A DNA stretch of 64,000 bases from Sulfopaludibacter sp963815475 (GCA_963815475.1 CAWFHD010000003.1:5146001-5210000); one strand, 5' to 3'; numbered from the stretch's first letter, positions 24,805-35,594 are shown. Made by a program: numbers and translations. The notes: generated by a model from the letters alone, not told the origin.

Positions 24805-26100
24805 ATGGCTGAAAATATCCAAGACCGACAACTCGGTTTCTCCACCCGCTCGCTGCATGCCGGCCACACGCCGGATAAAGCAAGCCTCGCGCGCGCGGTT
24901 CCTATCTATCAAAGCACGTCGTTCGTCTTCGAAAATTCCACTCACGCGGCCGAGCTGTTCGCTCTGCAGAAATTCGGCAATATCTACAGCCGGATCATGA
25001 ATCCCACTACCGACGTGTTCGAGCAGCGCGTGGCCGCGCTCGAAGGCGGCATGGCCGCGCTGGCTACATCCAGCGGGCAGGCGGCGCAGTTCCTGGCGCT
25101 CACGTCGCTGGCCGGGCCGGGCGATGAGATCGTAGCGGCGAGCACGCTTTACGGCGGCACCTACACGCAGTTCGACGTGAGTTTCCGCCGGCTGGGAATC
25201 GACGTGAAGTTCGTGGAGCCCGACGATCCGGAAAACTTCCGCAAGGCCATCACGCCGAAAACCCGCGTGGTCTACGGCGAGACCATCGCCAATCCGCGCA
25301 TGAACATCCTCGATATCGAGAAGGTGGCCGCCATCGCGCATGAGGCCGGCGTGCCCCTGGTCATCGACAACACCATGGCGTCGCCTTACCTCTGCCGGCC
25401 GATCGAATACGGCGCCGATATCATCGTGCATTCCGCCACCAAGTTCCTGGGCGGTCATGGCACGTCGATCGGCGGCATCATCGTGGACAGCGGGAAGTTT
25501 CCATGGAGCGATAAGTATCCGGCCATCACCAAGCCCAGCCCCGGCTATCACGGGATGGTCTTCAGCGAGGTCTTCGGCCCACTGGCCTACATCATCAAGG
25601 TGCGCGTGGAAGGGCTGCGCGATTTCGGACCGTGCATCAGCCCGTTCAATTCTTTCCTGTTCATTCAGGGAATCGAGACGCTGGGAATGCGCATGGAGCG
25701 GCACAGCGCGAACGCGCTCAAAGTGGCCGAATGGCTGGAGAAGAACCCGGCGGTTTCCTGGGTGAAGTATCCGGGCCTTCCGTCGAGCGCTTACTATGCG
25801 GCCGCGCAGAAGTACCTGCCGAAAGGGCAGGGCTCCGTTCTTACGTTCGGCATCAAGGGCGGCCTGGAAGCAGGAAAAAAACTGATCGACGCGGTGCAGA
25901 TCTTCTCGCACCTGGCCAACCTGGGAGATGCCAAGAGCCTGATCATCCATCCCTCGTCCACTACGCATCAGCAGTTGAACGATGCGCAGCAGTTGGATGC
26001 CGGCGTGAGCAAAGATCTGGTGCGGCTCTCGGTGGGAATTGAGGATGTAGAGGATCTGATCTGGGACTTGGATCAGGCGATCAAAGCTTCGCAAGGGTAG
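24805..26100 (+). CDS. metY: O-acetylhomoserine sulfhydrylase-type PLP enzyme
   Basis: 431 residues of the Cys/Met metabolism PLP family. Key segments: TRSLHAGHTPD, YSRIMNPTTDVFEQRVAALEGG (phosphate site), SSGQAAQF, the aspartate in PLVIDNTMASP and the PLP lysine about 213 in HSATKFLGGHG. The length and GGHGTSIGG and HPSSTTHQQL segments match MetY rather than cystathionine gamma-synthase. It makes homocysteine from O-acetylhomoserine and sulfide in the cytoplasm. Starts only 19 bases from the divergent DDAH-like gene, so its promoter must lie inside that gene. Confidence 0.9.
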   Translation: MAENIQDRQLGFSTRSLHAGHTPDKASLARAVPIYQSTSFVFENSTHAAELFALQKFGNIYSRIMNPTTDVFEQRVAALEGGMAALATSSGQAAQFLALTSLAGPGDEIVAASTLYGGTYTQFDVSFRRLGIDVKFVEPDDPENFRKAITPKTRVVYGETIANPRMNILDIEKVAAIAHEAGVPLVIDNTMASPYLCRPIEYGADIIVHSATKFLGGHGTSIGGIIVDSGKFPWSDKYPAITKPSPGYHGMVFSEVFGPLAYIIKVRVEGLRDFGPCISPFNSFLFIQGIETLGMRMERHSANALKVAEWLEKNPAVSWVKYPGLPSSAYYAAAQKYLPKGQGSVLTFGIKGGLEAGKKLIDAVQIFSHLANLGDAKSLIIHPSSTTHQQLNDAQQLDAGVSKDLVRLSVGIEDVEDLIWDLDQAIKASQG

Positions 26101-26165
26101 TGGCGCTGGTGGTCTTGCCACCGGCGGCTTCGCAATGAAAAGGCCGGTGGCCAAGACCACCGGCC
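26101..26165. terminator. Bidirectional palindromic terminator / dispersed repeat copy
   Basis: Arms GGTGGTCTTGCCACCGGC (26108-26125) and GCCGGTGGCCAAGACCACC (26143-26161) differ by one extra C. It sits between the convergent metY and beta-propeller genes. The left arm with its flank (TGGCGCTGGTGGTC) recurs at 41517, so it is also a dispersed repeat. Confidence 0.6.
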
Positions 26166-26172
26166 CCACTCT

Positions 26173-27171
26173 CTACTTTCCTACTACCAAGACGTGGAAC
26201 GAATCCGGCAGGACCGGGGCGCGGCCCTTTTTCTGGCCGTCCTTGGGCGCCGGCGCCGGACCGTATTCGGCGGCCAGCAGGAAGATCTTGTGGGTCTTCT
26301 CGTCGATCGTCATGGTGCGGGCTCCGCGCTCGGTGGTCACCGTGTCCACCGTATCGTACTTGCCGCCCACCTGTTTGACGATGCTCAGCGTTCCATCGCC
26401 ATTCGAGCTGAAGGCGAGACCCGCGCTGGCATCGAAGCCGGCCGCGTCTGGGCCTTGTCCGATCTTGGGCGTCGCGATCACCTTCCAACTCGGGATGTCG
26501 GTCACGGCCATCACCCCGTCGCAAACAGAGAAGAGCTTCTTGCCCTTGATATCGATGGCGAGGCCACTCGGTCCTTCGCACGGCAGAATCGACAGACGGC
26601 GGGTCACTTCATTCTTCGCCGCATCGATCTCCACCACTTCATTGGTCTGCTCGATATTGACGTACAACTTGCCCGCCCCATCGGCCTGGCAGAACTCGGC
26701 GGCCGGTCCCACGGGGAAGGTCTTCAGCACTTCGCCGGTCTTGGCGTCGATGGCAGTAGCGTCGCCGCCGGTGTGATTGATGGTGAACACGCGTTTGGTC
26801 TTGGGCTCATAGCAGACGGCGTCGGGGTTCTTGCCCGTGCTTGGTTCGGAGCCCTTGGCCAGCGTCTTCAGATCGAAGAACGTCACACTGTTGGATTGCC
26901 CGTTGGTGATGAATCCCTTGCCCAGGTCGTTGGCGATGGCGATGCCGTGAACGCCGTGCAATCCCGAAATGGTGCCGATGATCTTGCCGGCATCGGGATC
27001 CACTACTTCCACCGAGCTGCCGTGTGAAACGTAGAGCCGCCGGTTGGCGCTGTCCATGGCGACGTAGTCCCATCGGCCTTCGCCGCCGATTTTGATCTTG
27101 CCTATGACCTTGTAACCTTCGGCGGCAAACGCCGCGGCTGCTATCAGAGTGATTGTCAGAATCTTCTTCAT
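26173..27171 (-). CDS. Exported YncE/YVTN-type beta-propeller protein
   Basis: 332 residues with signal peptide (MKKILTITLIAAAAFAAEG). Repeating units of about 40-45 residues follow the YVTN/YncE pattern: RRLYVSHGSSVEVVDPDAGKIIGTI, KRVFTINHTGGDATAIDAKTGEV and KLYVNIEQTNEVVEID. These propellers are periplasmic or surface binding proteins; no catalytic residues are seen. It lies 19 bases upstream of the RND pump end on the same strand, so it could be the last gene of the efflux operon, but it has no known role in efflux. Confidence 0.8.
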   Translation of the reverse strand: MKKILTITLIAAAAFAAEGYKVIGKIKIGGEGRWDYVAMDSANRRLYVSHGSSVEVVDPDAGKIIGTISGLHGVHGIAIANDLGKGFITNGQSNSVTFFDLKTLAKGSEPSTGKNPDAVCYEPKTKRVFTINHTGGDATAIDAKTGEVLKTFPVGPAAEFCQADGAGKLYVNIEQTNEVVEIDAAKNEVTRRLSILPCEGPSGLAIDIKGKKLFSVCDGVMAVTDIPSWKVIATPKIGQGPDAAGFDASAGLAFSSNGDGTLSIVKQVGGKYDTVDTVTTERGARTMTIDEKTHKIFLLAAEYGPAPAPKDGQKKGRAPVLPDSFHVLVVGK

Positions 27172-27190
27172 CGGTGTTACTCCTTTTCCG

Positions 27191-30100
27191 TTACTGATCC
27201 CGGCCGCCCAAGTAGTATCGGACCGCCGGAGTTACCACGAGAGAGAGGACCATCGAGGCGGCGATACCGCCAATCACCGCGATGGCCAAAGGTTGCAGCA
27301 TTTGTGAGCCGGCGCCCGAACGCGAACGCCAGCGGAAGCATACCGGCTACGGTGGCCAGCGCCGTCATCATGATTGGCCGCAAGCGGCGTTCGCCGGCCT
27401 GGATCATACTCTGCTCGGCCGGCACGCCTTCAGCGCGGAACTTCTGGTCCGCATCCAGCAGCAGAATGCCGTTCTTGGCCACGATACCGATCACCATGAT
27501 CAGCCCCATGAACGACGAGAGATTGAACGTGGTCTTCGTAATCAGAAGGGCCAGGAAGACGCCGGACGTCGAGAGCAGAGCCGACGCCAGCACCGCCAGG
27601 GGCGCGGCGAAATTGCCGAACTCGAACAGCAGCACCATGAACACCAGCACCACCGCTAGCACCAGCACGAATGCAAAATCCTTAAACGACTTCTGCTGTT
27701 CTTCAAATGTGCCGCCGTATTGCACGCGGATGCTCGGCGGCAGCTTCAAATCGGCGATGGCCTGCTGCACCTTCTTCATGCCGTCGCCCAGATTGAGGCC
27801 TTCGAAACGCGCGGTCACCTGCACGTCGCGCTGCAGGTTCTCGCGCCGGATCTCATTCTGCCCGGGATCTTCCACCATGATCGGCCAGTGCGCCCAGCGT
27901 CGCGGTCTTGCCCGTCCCGCTCACCAGCAGCGTGTTGCGGACGGAATCCAGAGTCTGCGGATTCTGGTGTGGAAAGCGAACGCGGATGGTGTAGGAGCGG
28001 TCGTTCACCACCACCGGGGTTGGGGCCGGTTCGCCCTGCAATATGGCGCTGGCGTCCAGTTCCAGTTCCTGCGGCAGAGAAGCCGGCGCGCGCTGCCGCC
28101 ACCGGATCCACATGTGAAGGTGCGCGCCGGGCCGCTGATCGTGTTCTCGATACCGTTGAGCACATCCACCACGCCCGGCATCTTCTTGATGGTGTCTCCA
28201 ACCGTGGTGGCCCACTGCGTCAGCAGCGCCGGATCCTGCGCGAAAAGCTTGATCACCACGGGCTCGGGCGCGCTGGTGAGGTCGCCGATCATGTCCTGCA
28301 GAAGCTGCGGGATTTCGATGTCGCAGACGGGCTCGGCCTTCTTGATTTTGCCGCGGACCTCTTCGATCACCTGCTCGCCGGTGCGCTTGCGGTTGCGCTT
28401 CAGCTTCACCGAGATATCGCCGGTGTTGGCTTCGGTAACCTGCGCCAGGCCCAACTGCAAACCGGTGCGGCGCGATGTGCTTTCCACTTCGGGGGTTGCC
28501 TGGAGAATCTTCTCGATGTGCGTGATCACGCGGTTGGTCTCGGCCAGCGACGAACCCGCGGGCATGATGTAGTCGACGATGAAGCCGCCTTCGTCCATCG
28601 CGGGCAGCAGGTCGCTGCCGGTGTTGTTGTAGCACAGGTAAGTGACGCCGATCAGCGCCAGGGAGAACAGCACCAGCACCCATTTATGCTCCAGCGTGGT
28701 GCGCAGAGTGCGTTCGTAAATGCTGCAGCAGGCGCGGCGATACCGAATGGTGCTCGGCTGTGTTCCGGCCCGAGCGGCTGCGAATGAAGTAGTGGCTGAG
28801 CGTGGGGGTCCAGGTGAGCGCCAGCGCCAGCGAGGTTAACAGAGACGCTCCCACCGTCACAGCCAGGGCGCGGAAGAAAACGCCGTTCACTCCGGCAATC
28901 GAAATGAGCGGCAGGAAGACCACGATTGGCGTGACGGTCGACCCGACCAGCGGCACGCGGATTTCGCGGATCGCGCTGCGGATGGCTTCCGCGCGCGACT
29001 GGCCCGAATCGCGATGCATCACGATGTTCTCCACCACCACGATCGCGTCGTCGATCACCAGGCCGACCGCCGCGGCCAGTCCGCCGAGCGTCATCAGGTT
29101 GAACGTCTGTCCCAGCGCGCGCAGGATGATAAACGTCACAGCGATGGTAGCGGGAATCACCATGCCTGCCACCAGCGACGTCCCCCAATCGCGCAGGAAC
29201 AGCACCATGATCAGTGAGGCCAGCACCAGGCCCAGCAGGATGGCGTCGCGCACGCTGGTGATGGATTCGTTGACAATTTCAGACTGATCGTAGAACGGCC
29301 GTAACTCGATGCCCTTGGGGATTTCTCTGCGGATCTGGTCAATCTCGCTATGGATCGCATTGGCCACCGCGACCGTATTGCTGGTAGGCTGCCGGTTAAT
29401 GTTCAGCAGCACGGCGGGCTTGGCATTGGCAGTCACTACGGTGTAGACCGGCATCTCCGAAGGTCCCACCGTGGCGACATCGCCGACGCGCACCGGCGCT
29501 CCAGCCGGCGTGGTCTTGATGACGATGTTGGCGATTTCCCCCGGCGTGCGGGTCTGTCCCGTCACCAGACCGAGAATCAGTTGGTGGTTCTCCTCGATCA
29601 GGCCAGGCGAGTCCACCATGTTGCTATGGGCCACCGCGTCCAGAATATTCTGAATAGTGACGCCGGTCTGCGCCAGCTTGGCGGGATCGGGTTGGATCTG
29701 AAATTCGGGAACCTTACCGCCCTGCACGATCACGCTCGATACGCCGGGCTGCCGGTTCAAGCGCGGCTTCAACTCATAGTTGGCCAGTTCCCACAGCGCG
29801 CTCTGCGAGACTTTGTCCGATGTCAGACTGTACCCCATGATCGGGAACGCCGCGAACGTCAGGCGGTTGGCCGTGATCTTCGCCGTGGAAGGCAGCGACG
29901 CCTGAGCCCGCGACACCGCCGCGTTCACCAGTTCCAACGTGCGGTACATGTCCACGTTCCAGTCGAAGAACAGGTCGATCTCGGCCGAGCCGCGGCTCGT
30001 GATGGACCACAAGTGGTCGAGCCCCTGCACCGTGTTGACCGCATCTTCGAGCGGTTTGGTGACCGTGACCAGCATCTGGTCGATGGGGAACACGCCATTA

Positions 30101-30285
30101 TCCACGCCGATCACGACCCGTGGAAAGTTGGTATCCGGAAAGACCGCGATGGGGATGGTGAACGCCAGGTAGATGCCCACCGCCACCAGAGTCAGGATGA
30201 CGAAAATGATCGGCTTGCCGTGGCGCGCCGTCCAGTGCGGCACGTCCTCATCGATGGGATGTGTAGGATTGGAAGCGTCGCTCAT
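27191..30285 (-). pseudogene. RND efflux transporter permease, five frameshifts
   Basis: Start ATG 30285 (ATGA overlap with the adaptor), stop TAA 27191; joined length would be about 1030 residues, normal for RND pumps. N-terminal half intact for about 515 residues: first helix IIFVILTLVAVGIYLAF, the aspartate in AVGLVIDDAIVVVEN, then SLALALTWTPTLSHYF. Later parts continue in other frames: DLLPAMDEGGFIVDY, VDPVAAARAG, SLPQELELDASAI, RRENLQRDVQVTARF, and FGAGSQMLQPLAIAV to the end. Shifts lie near 28725, 28114, 28080, 27882 and 27313, each equal to one extra base. Inner-membrane proton antiporter for drugs or organic compounds. True pseudogene or poor consensus sequence. Confidence 0.8.
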
Positions 30286-31622
30286 TTCTGTTTGTCTTTT
30301 TTCTGGTCCTTCGAATCCTTGTCCGGAGTGGCGGCTTCGGGCTGATCCTCTTCTGCCTCGGGTGCGTTCGCCTGAACCACTTTGACCTTGCCTTTATCGT
30401 CCACGCCCATACCGCCTACGACCACCACATCCTCGCGCGGCGCCACGCCCGTGAGCACCTGGACCTTGTCGCCCTGCCGCACGCCCAGTTGCACGGCGCG
30501 CTTATGGGCAATGGAATCCGAAGTCACAACGAGCACCGCAGTGCCGCCGGTCTCCCCCGGAAGAATCGCGGCCACCGGCACCAGCATGGCGTTCTTGATG
30601 GTCTCCGTGATGATCGAGACGTGCGCGGAGGCCCCCGGCTTCAACGAGCGATCTTTGTTCTCCACTTCCACCCAAACCTGCACCGTGGTGCTGTTAGGAT
30701 CGGTGGCCGGACTCACCACGATCACTTTGGCCGGCGCCTCCTTATTGATCTCGGGCAACGTGATGGTGGCGGGCTGACCCACCTTGACGCCGATCGCATC
30801 CGCCGCGGGAACATTCACGCGAGCCACCACACGCGACACATCCATCACCACCATCAAAGGCGTTCCGGCGGCGGCGATGTCGCCGGGATACAGTGGCCGG
30901 TCGGCAATCACGCCCGCTCCGGGACTGCGCACCTCCGAGTAGGTGACCTGCGCTTCGGCCGATTTCAACTGCCCCTGCGCCGATGCCACCTGTGCCACTG
31001 CCTGCGCCACCTGCGCCTGCTTGCCGGCGTTTTGCAAAGCCCGCAAATGCTCCTTGGCGGTTTCGAGTTGGGCTTTGGCGGATGCCAGCGTCACACCGGC
31101 GTCATCCACCAGCTTGCGTGCCAGTGCACCCTCGTTGAACAGTTGCTGGCGGCTGTCGAACACCTTCTTGGCAGCGTCGTACTGCTCCTGATCGCTCTGA
31201 ACGTCTGTCTGGGCCTTCACGATGGACTCGGGAATGGTAGCCTGCTCGGTGTTGGTCAGATTGGCCTGCGCCTGATCCACCTGGCCTTTGTTGGCGGCTA
31301 CGGTGGCCACCAGGTCCCTGTTCTCCAAAACGGCCAGCAGTTGATTTTCTTTGACCGAGTCGCCGCGGTTCACCAGAAATTTCTGCACGGGCGCGGTGAT
31401 CTTCGGCATCACGTTCCACTGACGCTCGGGGAACAGGGCGCCGTCGGCGGTGATGGTGCGGCGGATCGTGTCTTCAGTGACGGCGGCCACCTGTACCGGC
31501 GCGGGAGCTTCCTCTTCGGCCTCCTGCTTCTTGGCGCAGGAGGCGGTGAGCAGAAGGGCGGTGGCAAGGACGGCGATAGCGGAGTGCCTGCCCCTCACCA
31601 GAAGTGATCTTTGTTTGTTCAT
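30282..31622 (-). CDS. RND efflux periplasmic adaptor lipoprotein
   Basis: 446 residues with a lipobox (LLTASCAKK; cysteine about residue 29). Membrane-fusion protein layout: barrel-sandwich/lipoyl halves (APVQKFLVNRGDSVKENQLLAVLENRDLV and YSEVRSPGAGVIADRPLYPGDIAA), a long alpha hairpin rich in Q and A between them, then beta-barrel and membrane-proximal domains. A charged tail (DKDSKDQKKDKQK) is unusual. Bridges the RND pump to TolC. Middle gene of the operon: three bases after TolC, ATGA overlap with the pump. Confidence 0.9.
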   Translation of the reverse strand: MNKQRSLLVRGRHSAIAVLATALLLTASCAKKQEAEEEAPAPVQVAAVTEDTIRRTITADGALFPERQWNVMPKITAPVQKFLVNRGDSVKENQLLAVLENRDLVATVAANKGQVDQAQANLTNTEQATIPESIVKAQTDVQSDQEQYDAAKKVFDSRQQLFNEGALARKLVDDAGVTLASAKAQLETAKEHLRALQNAGKQAQVAQAVAQVASAQGQLKSAEAQVTYSEVRSPGAGVIADRPLYPGDIAAAGTPLMVVMDVSRVVARVNVPAADAIGVKVGQPATITLPEINKEAPAKVIVVSPATDPNSTTVQVWVEVENKDRSLKPGASAHVSIITETIKNAMLVPVAAILPGETGGTAVLVVTSDSIAHKRAVQLGVRQGDKVQVLTGVAPREDVVVVGGMGVDDKGKVKVVQANAPEAEEDQPEAATPDKDSKDQKKDKQK

Positions 31623-31625
31623 TGG

Positions 31626-32942
31626 CTAAAACGCCCCCGTTAATGTCTGAAGGTTCGCCAGGGCGAGGCGGTAGCGGACCAGGCCGTCGTCAAAAGCGTT
31701 GCGCGCCTGCACCAGCGTGGTCTGCGCATCCACCACTTCCTGGGCTGGAGATTCGCCCGCTGTATAGCGCAGCCGGGTCAAGCGCAGGTTTTCGATCGAA
31801 AGGTCGAGCGAATCGCGCAGCGAATTGATCTGTGAAGTGGCCACGGCAGCCTCACGATAAAACGCATCCATGTTTGCCAGCAGGGTGCGCTGCGTGAGGC
31901 TCAGATCGTTCCTGGCTTGCAGCAGCTCGAGCTGCGCCTGCCTGATTTTGCTCCGCGTGGAACCCCAGTTCCAGATCGGGATGTTCACCTGCGCCGCCAC
32001 GGCGTTGCCGAACAAGTTGTGGCCTTCGGGATCGTGAAAGGCCAACTGGTTGGCCTGCAGACCGAAGAAGTAATCCACCGTGAACGTGGGCAGGTAGGCG
32101 GCCCGCGCGGAGGCGACGGCGAAGTTCTGCTGCTGCACGGTGGCCTCGGCCGCGCGGATGTCCGGGCTGTTCTTGCCGGCCAGCGCCTGAATTTCCGGAT
32201 AGGTTGGCAGCTTGGGAGTGCTGTCCATATCGTCGATGACGTTGAATGCCTGGCCGTAGGTGGGGAACAGAATCACGGCGAAGCCGATGCGCGCTTTGTC
32301 GAGCGTGACCTGCGCATCCTGCAAATCGCGCTCGCGCTGCTGCACCTGCAGCCTCGCTTTGACCACGTCCACCTTGGCCGCCTCTCCGCCGCGCTCCAGC
32401 TTTTCCGTGATGTCCTGGAAATCCTGGGCCTCCTTGAGGCTCGTCTGGGCGTTCGTCACTTTGCGCTGCGCCACGGCCATGCCGTAAAAGTTCTGTGTGA
32501 CGGTGGCCACCAGGCCGCGCGCCGCCAGATCGGCTTTGGCTTTGGCGACGGCTTCAGCGGCCAGGCTCCGGCGAAGCTCGGCGCGCTTGCCCGGATCGTA
32601 GACATCGGCGTGCGCGGTAAGTTGTTCCGTCCAGAGGCGAGGGCCGTCGTTAGGAACAAACACGCCGCTCACGGTGCCGTTCGGTTGGGTGTAGATGAAG
32701 CCGCTGAGAGCGGAGGCCGTAGGTAGCAGGGCGGCCTTCGCCTGCACCGCGTCCTCATGCGCCAGTTGAGCGGCAATGTTGGCGGAGTATATCTGCTGGC
32801 TGTATTGGCGCGCGCGCTGCATCGCGTCCTGCAGGGTGAGATTGATGGGTGGGGACCCGGGAGAAGGCGCGGGCGGAGTTTGGGCCTCAGCGCCATATGC
32901 AAGCGCCAGGCAAAGAGCCACAGTCAACGGAATGCGCGGCAT
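31626..32942 (-). CDS. TolC-family outer-membrane efflux protein
   Basis: 438 residues from ATG 32942, chosen because it opens a signal peptide (MPRIPLTVALCLALAYGAEA); the in-frame ATG at 32999 adds an unlikely leader. Two OEP repeats with long heptad helices: LQDAMQRARQYSQQI, EDAVQAKAALLP, ARLQVQQRERDLQDAQ and QARNAFDDGLVRYRLALANLQ. Forms the trimeric outer-membrane channel. First gene of the efflux operon. Confidence 0.88.
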   Translation of the reverse strand: MPRIPLTVALCLALAYGAEAQTPPAPSPGSPPINLTLQDAMQRARQYSQQIYSANIAAQLAHEDAVQAKAALLPTASALSGFIYTQPNGTVSGVFVPNDGPRLWTEQLTAHADVYDPGKRAELRRSLAAEAVAKAKADLAARGLVATVTQNFYGMAVAQRKVTNAQTSLKEAQDFQDITEKLERGGEAAKVDVVKARLQVQQRERDLQDAQVTLDKARIGFAVILFPTYGQAFNVIDDMDSTPKLPTYPEIQALAGKNSPDIRAAEATVQQQNFAVASARAAYLPTFTVDYFFGLQANQLAFHDPEGHNLFGNAVAAQVNIPIWNWGSTRSKIRQAQLELLQARNDLSLTQRTLLANMDAFYREAAVATSQINSLRDSLDLSIENLRLTRLRYTAGESPAQEVVDAQTTLVQARNAFDDGLVRYRLALANLQTLTGAF

Positions 32943-33040
32943 CGAGATGTTCAGTATAGTGTTCGCCAGATGAACGCACGATGAACAGGCGGGACACATG
33001 GCGCGAGGAGTCCGCCAGACGCTTCTGTCAATTCCCTGGA

Positions 33041-34469
33041 CTAGAGCGAACGCAGAAAGTTGATTACGTCTTGCTGCTCCGGCGGCTTCAGCCTGCGGAA
33101 ACGGTCGACGACCATATTTGCTTCGCTACCCTGGCTCTTATGCGCTTCGATCGCCTCCACCAGATTGCTGGTCCGTCCGTCATGGAGGAAAAAGATGCGT
33201 TGCCCGACACCCCACAGGGGGGCCGTGCGGAATTCATCGGGGCCTGCACCTCCTTGGGTGATGCCGTCCGCAAGGCCTCTTACCCATGTGATGGACCAGG
33301 AGGTCGGAGAAGAGATTCACTGGCTGGTTGGAAAGCGCGGCACTGGGGATCTTGGAAGATCCACTGGCAATCAGTTTGCCTGTGGTGAGCGAAGGGGTGT
33401 GGCATTGGACACAACCTACCCTTGCGAAAATGGCCCGTCCCTTCACCGTGGACGGCGTGTCGGGCGCCGGCGCTGGGCGGCGCCAGCATCCGCATGAAGT
33501 CGGAAAACGCTTCGATGTCTGAAAGGAGGGCTGTGTTCGGGTTGGAACCGGGCGTGGGCAGGCAGGCGTGAGGTTGAGTGTGTCCTCGGGCGTGGCGTTG
33601 AAGAGACACCCCGGAGTCTCGTCGCGCTCTTGGGGGAAGAGTTGGTTTGAGACCCCCATCTCAACGTTGTATGCCTCGCCGGAGAACATGATCAGTGACT
33701 TGTTTTGCGCCTTCCATCCGAAACGCGTAATGGTTCCGTCGTTTGCGCTGGTGTTCACATTGCCGCTCAGGTGCGAGTTAGCGTGACCGTGGATGCCCAT
33801 CCCCGTCTTCACCGTCGCGTTGGACTTCATGTTCGCAAGAATCGCTGAGTCCGGGATCGCCTCGATGAGTCCAGCGCCAAAGACAGGCGTCGGAATGCGG
33901 AAAATGATGTTCGGATTTCCTGCCTGGCCGGACAGAGGATTTCCGGCAGGCAGGAAGCTGGGTTGGGCGATCTGGCAGCCCACGGCATCACTGCGGCCGG
34001 TAATGACAAAAAGGTCGTGTACTTCCCCATCGCCAGTTCCGTTCGCATTCCGCTTAAAGCGTGCCTCACGAACGGGACCGTTTGGCGCGATGAACCATGG
34101 CACTATGTTTTTTGCCCCATTGAGAGTGGCAACTCCGATCAAGGGGTTCTGTGCGGGGCTCGACCCGCCGCTGGCCGGCTGCGCGTGGCAAGACAAACAC
34201 TGGTTTGAGTTGAAGCGAGGCCCAAGCCCATTGTTGTTGCCTCCCGTCACCACTTCAGTGTTGGCGAATCTGGCGAGTCCATCTGAAAAGAACGCGCTTT
34301 CGTCCGGCGTCAGACCTTGCAAAGGACCGCCGGCGCCCGCCGCGCCGCCACGTACCCCAGGGTCTTTGGCCACTTTGACCGATTGCGCCAGCGCGCTAAA
34401 ACACAACGTTGCCAAAACGAAGGCAACGAATCTTCCGAACGGCTTTACAACGCTTTGTCGCGACGTCAT
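33041..34469 (-). pseudogene. Di-heme oxidoreductase/peroxidase-like (COG3488 type), three frameshifts
   Basis: Starts ATG 34469 with a signal peptide (FVAFVLATLCFSALAQ). The first heme site CLSCH lies about residue 95 and the second, CVQCH, about 330. Between them the family pattern is kept (GPRFNSNQC, VPWFIAPNGPVREARF, ETPGCLFNATPEDTLN). Apparent shifts: near 33550 into a frame giving SDIEAFSDFMRMLAPP, back near 33470, and near 33280 to a frame ending GLADGITQGGAG, FFLHDGRTSNLVEAI and DVINFLRSL at 33041. These peroxidase-like di-heme proteins act in the periplasm; the substrate is unknown. Sequencing indels or decay cannot be separated here. Confidence 0.75.
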
Positions 34470-34659
34470 AACCCTTCCTCAATTCTTCTCAAGGAAACTT
34501 GCTCCGGGTATCATTCGACTCTAGCAGTTCTTCACCACGGCGGGGGCAGGCGGAAGCTCGATTCATTCGATGAGGAGGAGAGCCGGATCCTTGCGGGTTG
34601 GACGGGTAAGCCATGTCGGCCCACGAGTCTCACTCTCAGACGGGCGTAAACTGATACTA

Positions 34660-34854
34660 GTGGATTTGAAGAAAACCATCGCGGAATTAAAGGCAGAAGG
34701 TCGGATTATCCAAGCCGACGGGCGTCGGCTTCGAATTCATCCAGGCATCATGACGCCACCACAAGGCGCACCACCAGCTACTGGCGGGGCAGCTCACGTG
34801 GCCTGCGTGTGGGATCGTCGAGGACCAGTCAAAAAGCCAGCGAACTTCGATTGA
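34660..34854 (+). CDS. Hypothetical small protein
   Basis: Possible 64-residue protein from GTG 34660: DLKKTIAELKAEGRIIQADG and a Pro/Gly-rich end. The start resembles small acidobacterial helical proteins that begin with a similar DLKxTIxEL sequence, but the rest does not match, so it may be a decayed copy. A terminator hairpin follows directly. Low confidence. Confidence 0.35.
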   Translation: MDLKKTIAELKAEGRIIQADGRRLRIHPGIMTPPQGAPPATGGAAHVACVWDRRGPVKKPANFD

Positions 34855-34856
34855 TA

Positions 34857-34883
34857 GCGGGGCAGGCGTCCCTTCTGCCCCGC
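34857..34883. terminator. Bidirectional hairpin between convergent genes
   Basis: Perfect 9-bp stem GCGGGGCAG / CTGCCCCGC with a 9-base loop, between genes ending at 34854 (+) and 34899 (-). Confidence 0.5.
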
Positions 34884-34898
34884 CTTTCGTCGGTTAGG

Positions 34899-35489
34899 CT
34901 ACTGGTGGTCGCGGTCCGGGTGATAATGATAGCCGTCGCGATCGTATCCACGGTCGGCGATTCCCATCACCATCGGTCTATCGATGCGGAAGTTGAGGAC
35001 GGAATCGCGCGGAACTCGCACGGCCCGTCCACGCACTTGCCCTCCCTGGATCGCGCCCACGATCGCGCCCACCAGGCTGTTATCGGGCCGCGATTCCACA
35101 CGATTGACGTCCGCCTTCACGCCGTAGCGCTGCCCATTCACCATCACGGAGTCGAGATCGAGAATCAGGTCGTTATCGGTCGCGACCCGAACGATCAGTT
35201 CCACCTGCGAGCCGCGCGGAATGGCGAGCCGGCCGTTCCCGCCGCGCACGTCCTGATCCACGATGCCAGTGTAGACACGATTGTCGCTGCGCTCCACATT
35301 GATCGACTGGTTCGTGCGCACCGTGATATTTGTGCCGGGCTCAATCTTCGTAAGCCGGCCATGGTCGAAATCTCCGCGATCCCTATCCCGATCGCGATCC
35401 TGCGCCATGCCGGAGGAAGCGCATAAGCCTAAAATTACCGCGGCGCTCCCCATGAGTCGGACTACCGGAAAATTTTGACACCCAAACAT
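34899..35489 (-). CDS. Exported hypothetical protein with glycine-zipper-like segment
   Basis: 196 residues. Start ATG 35489 follows AAAGGGGA. It has a signal peptide (LMGSAAVILGLCASSGMAQ), then a run of Arg-Asp pairs (DRDRDRDRGD), a beta-rich middle (GTNITVRTNQSINV, IPRGSQVELIVRVA), a short hydrophobic glycine-zipper-like stretch (SLVGAIVGAIQGG) and a His/Asp-rich end (YHYHPDRDHQ). Proteins of this layout are common in acidobacteria; no function is known. The zipper suggests outer-membrane association. Confidence 0.65.
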   Translation of the reverse strand: MFGCQNFPVVRLMGSAAVILGLCASSGMAQDRDRDRDRGDFDHGRLTKIEPGTNITVRTNQSINVERSDNRVYTGIVDQDVRGGNGRLAIPRGSQVELIVRVATDNDLILDLDSVMVNGQRYGVKADVNRVESRPDNSLVGAIVGAIQGGQVRGRAVRVPRDSVLNFRIDRPMVMGIADRGYDRDGYHYHPDRDHQ

Positions 35490-35594
35490 AACAAATCCCC
35501 TTTCTGGGACTGTAAGTGCACGACGGGGACCATTTACAGACAGCGCGCGCCGATCGGTGCGAATCGGCAGGTCGGATCTTCACATAGAGGCGCG

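Noticed and set aside
24787..26169. 460-codon frame antisense to metY
   Set aside because: Composition typical of shadow frames; metY is intact and conserved on the other strand.
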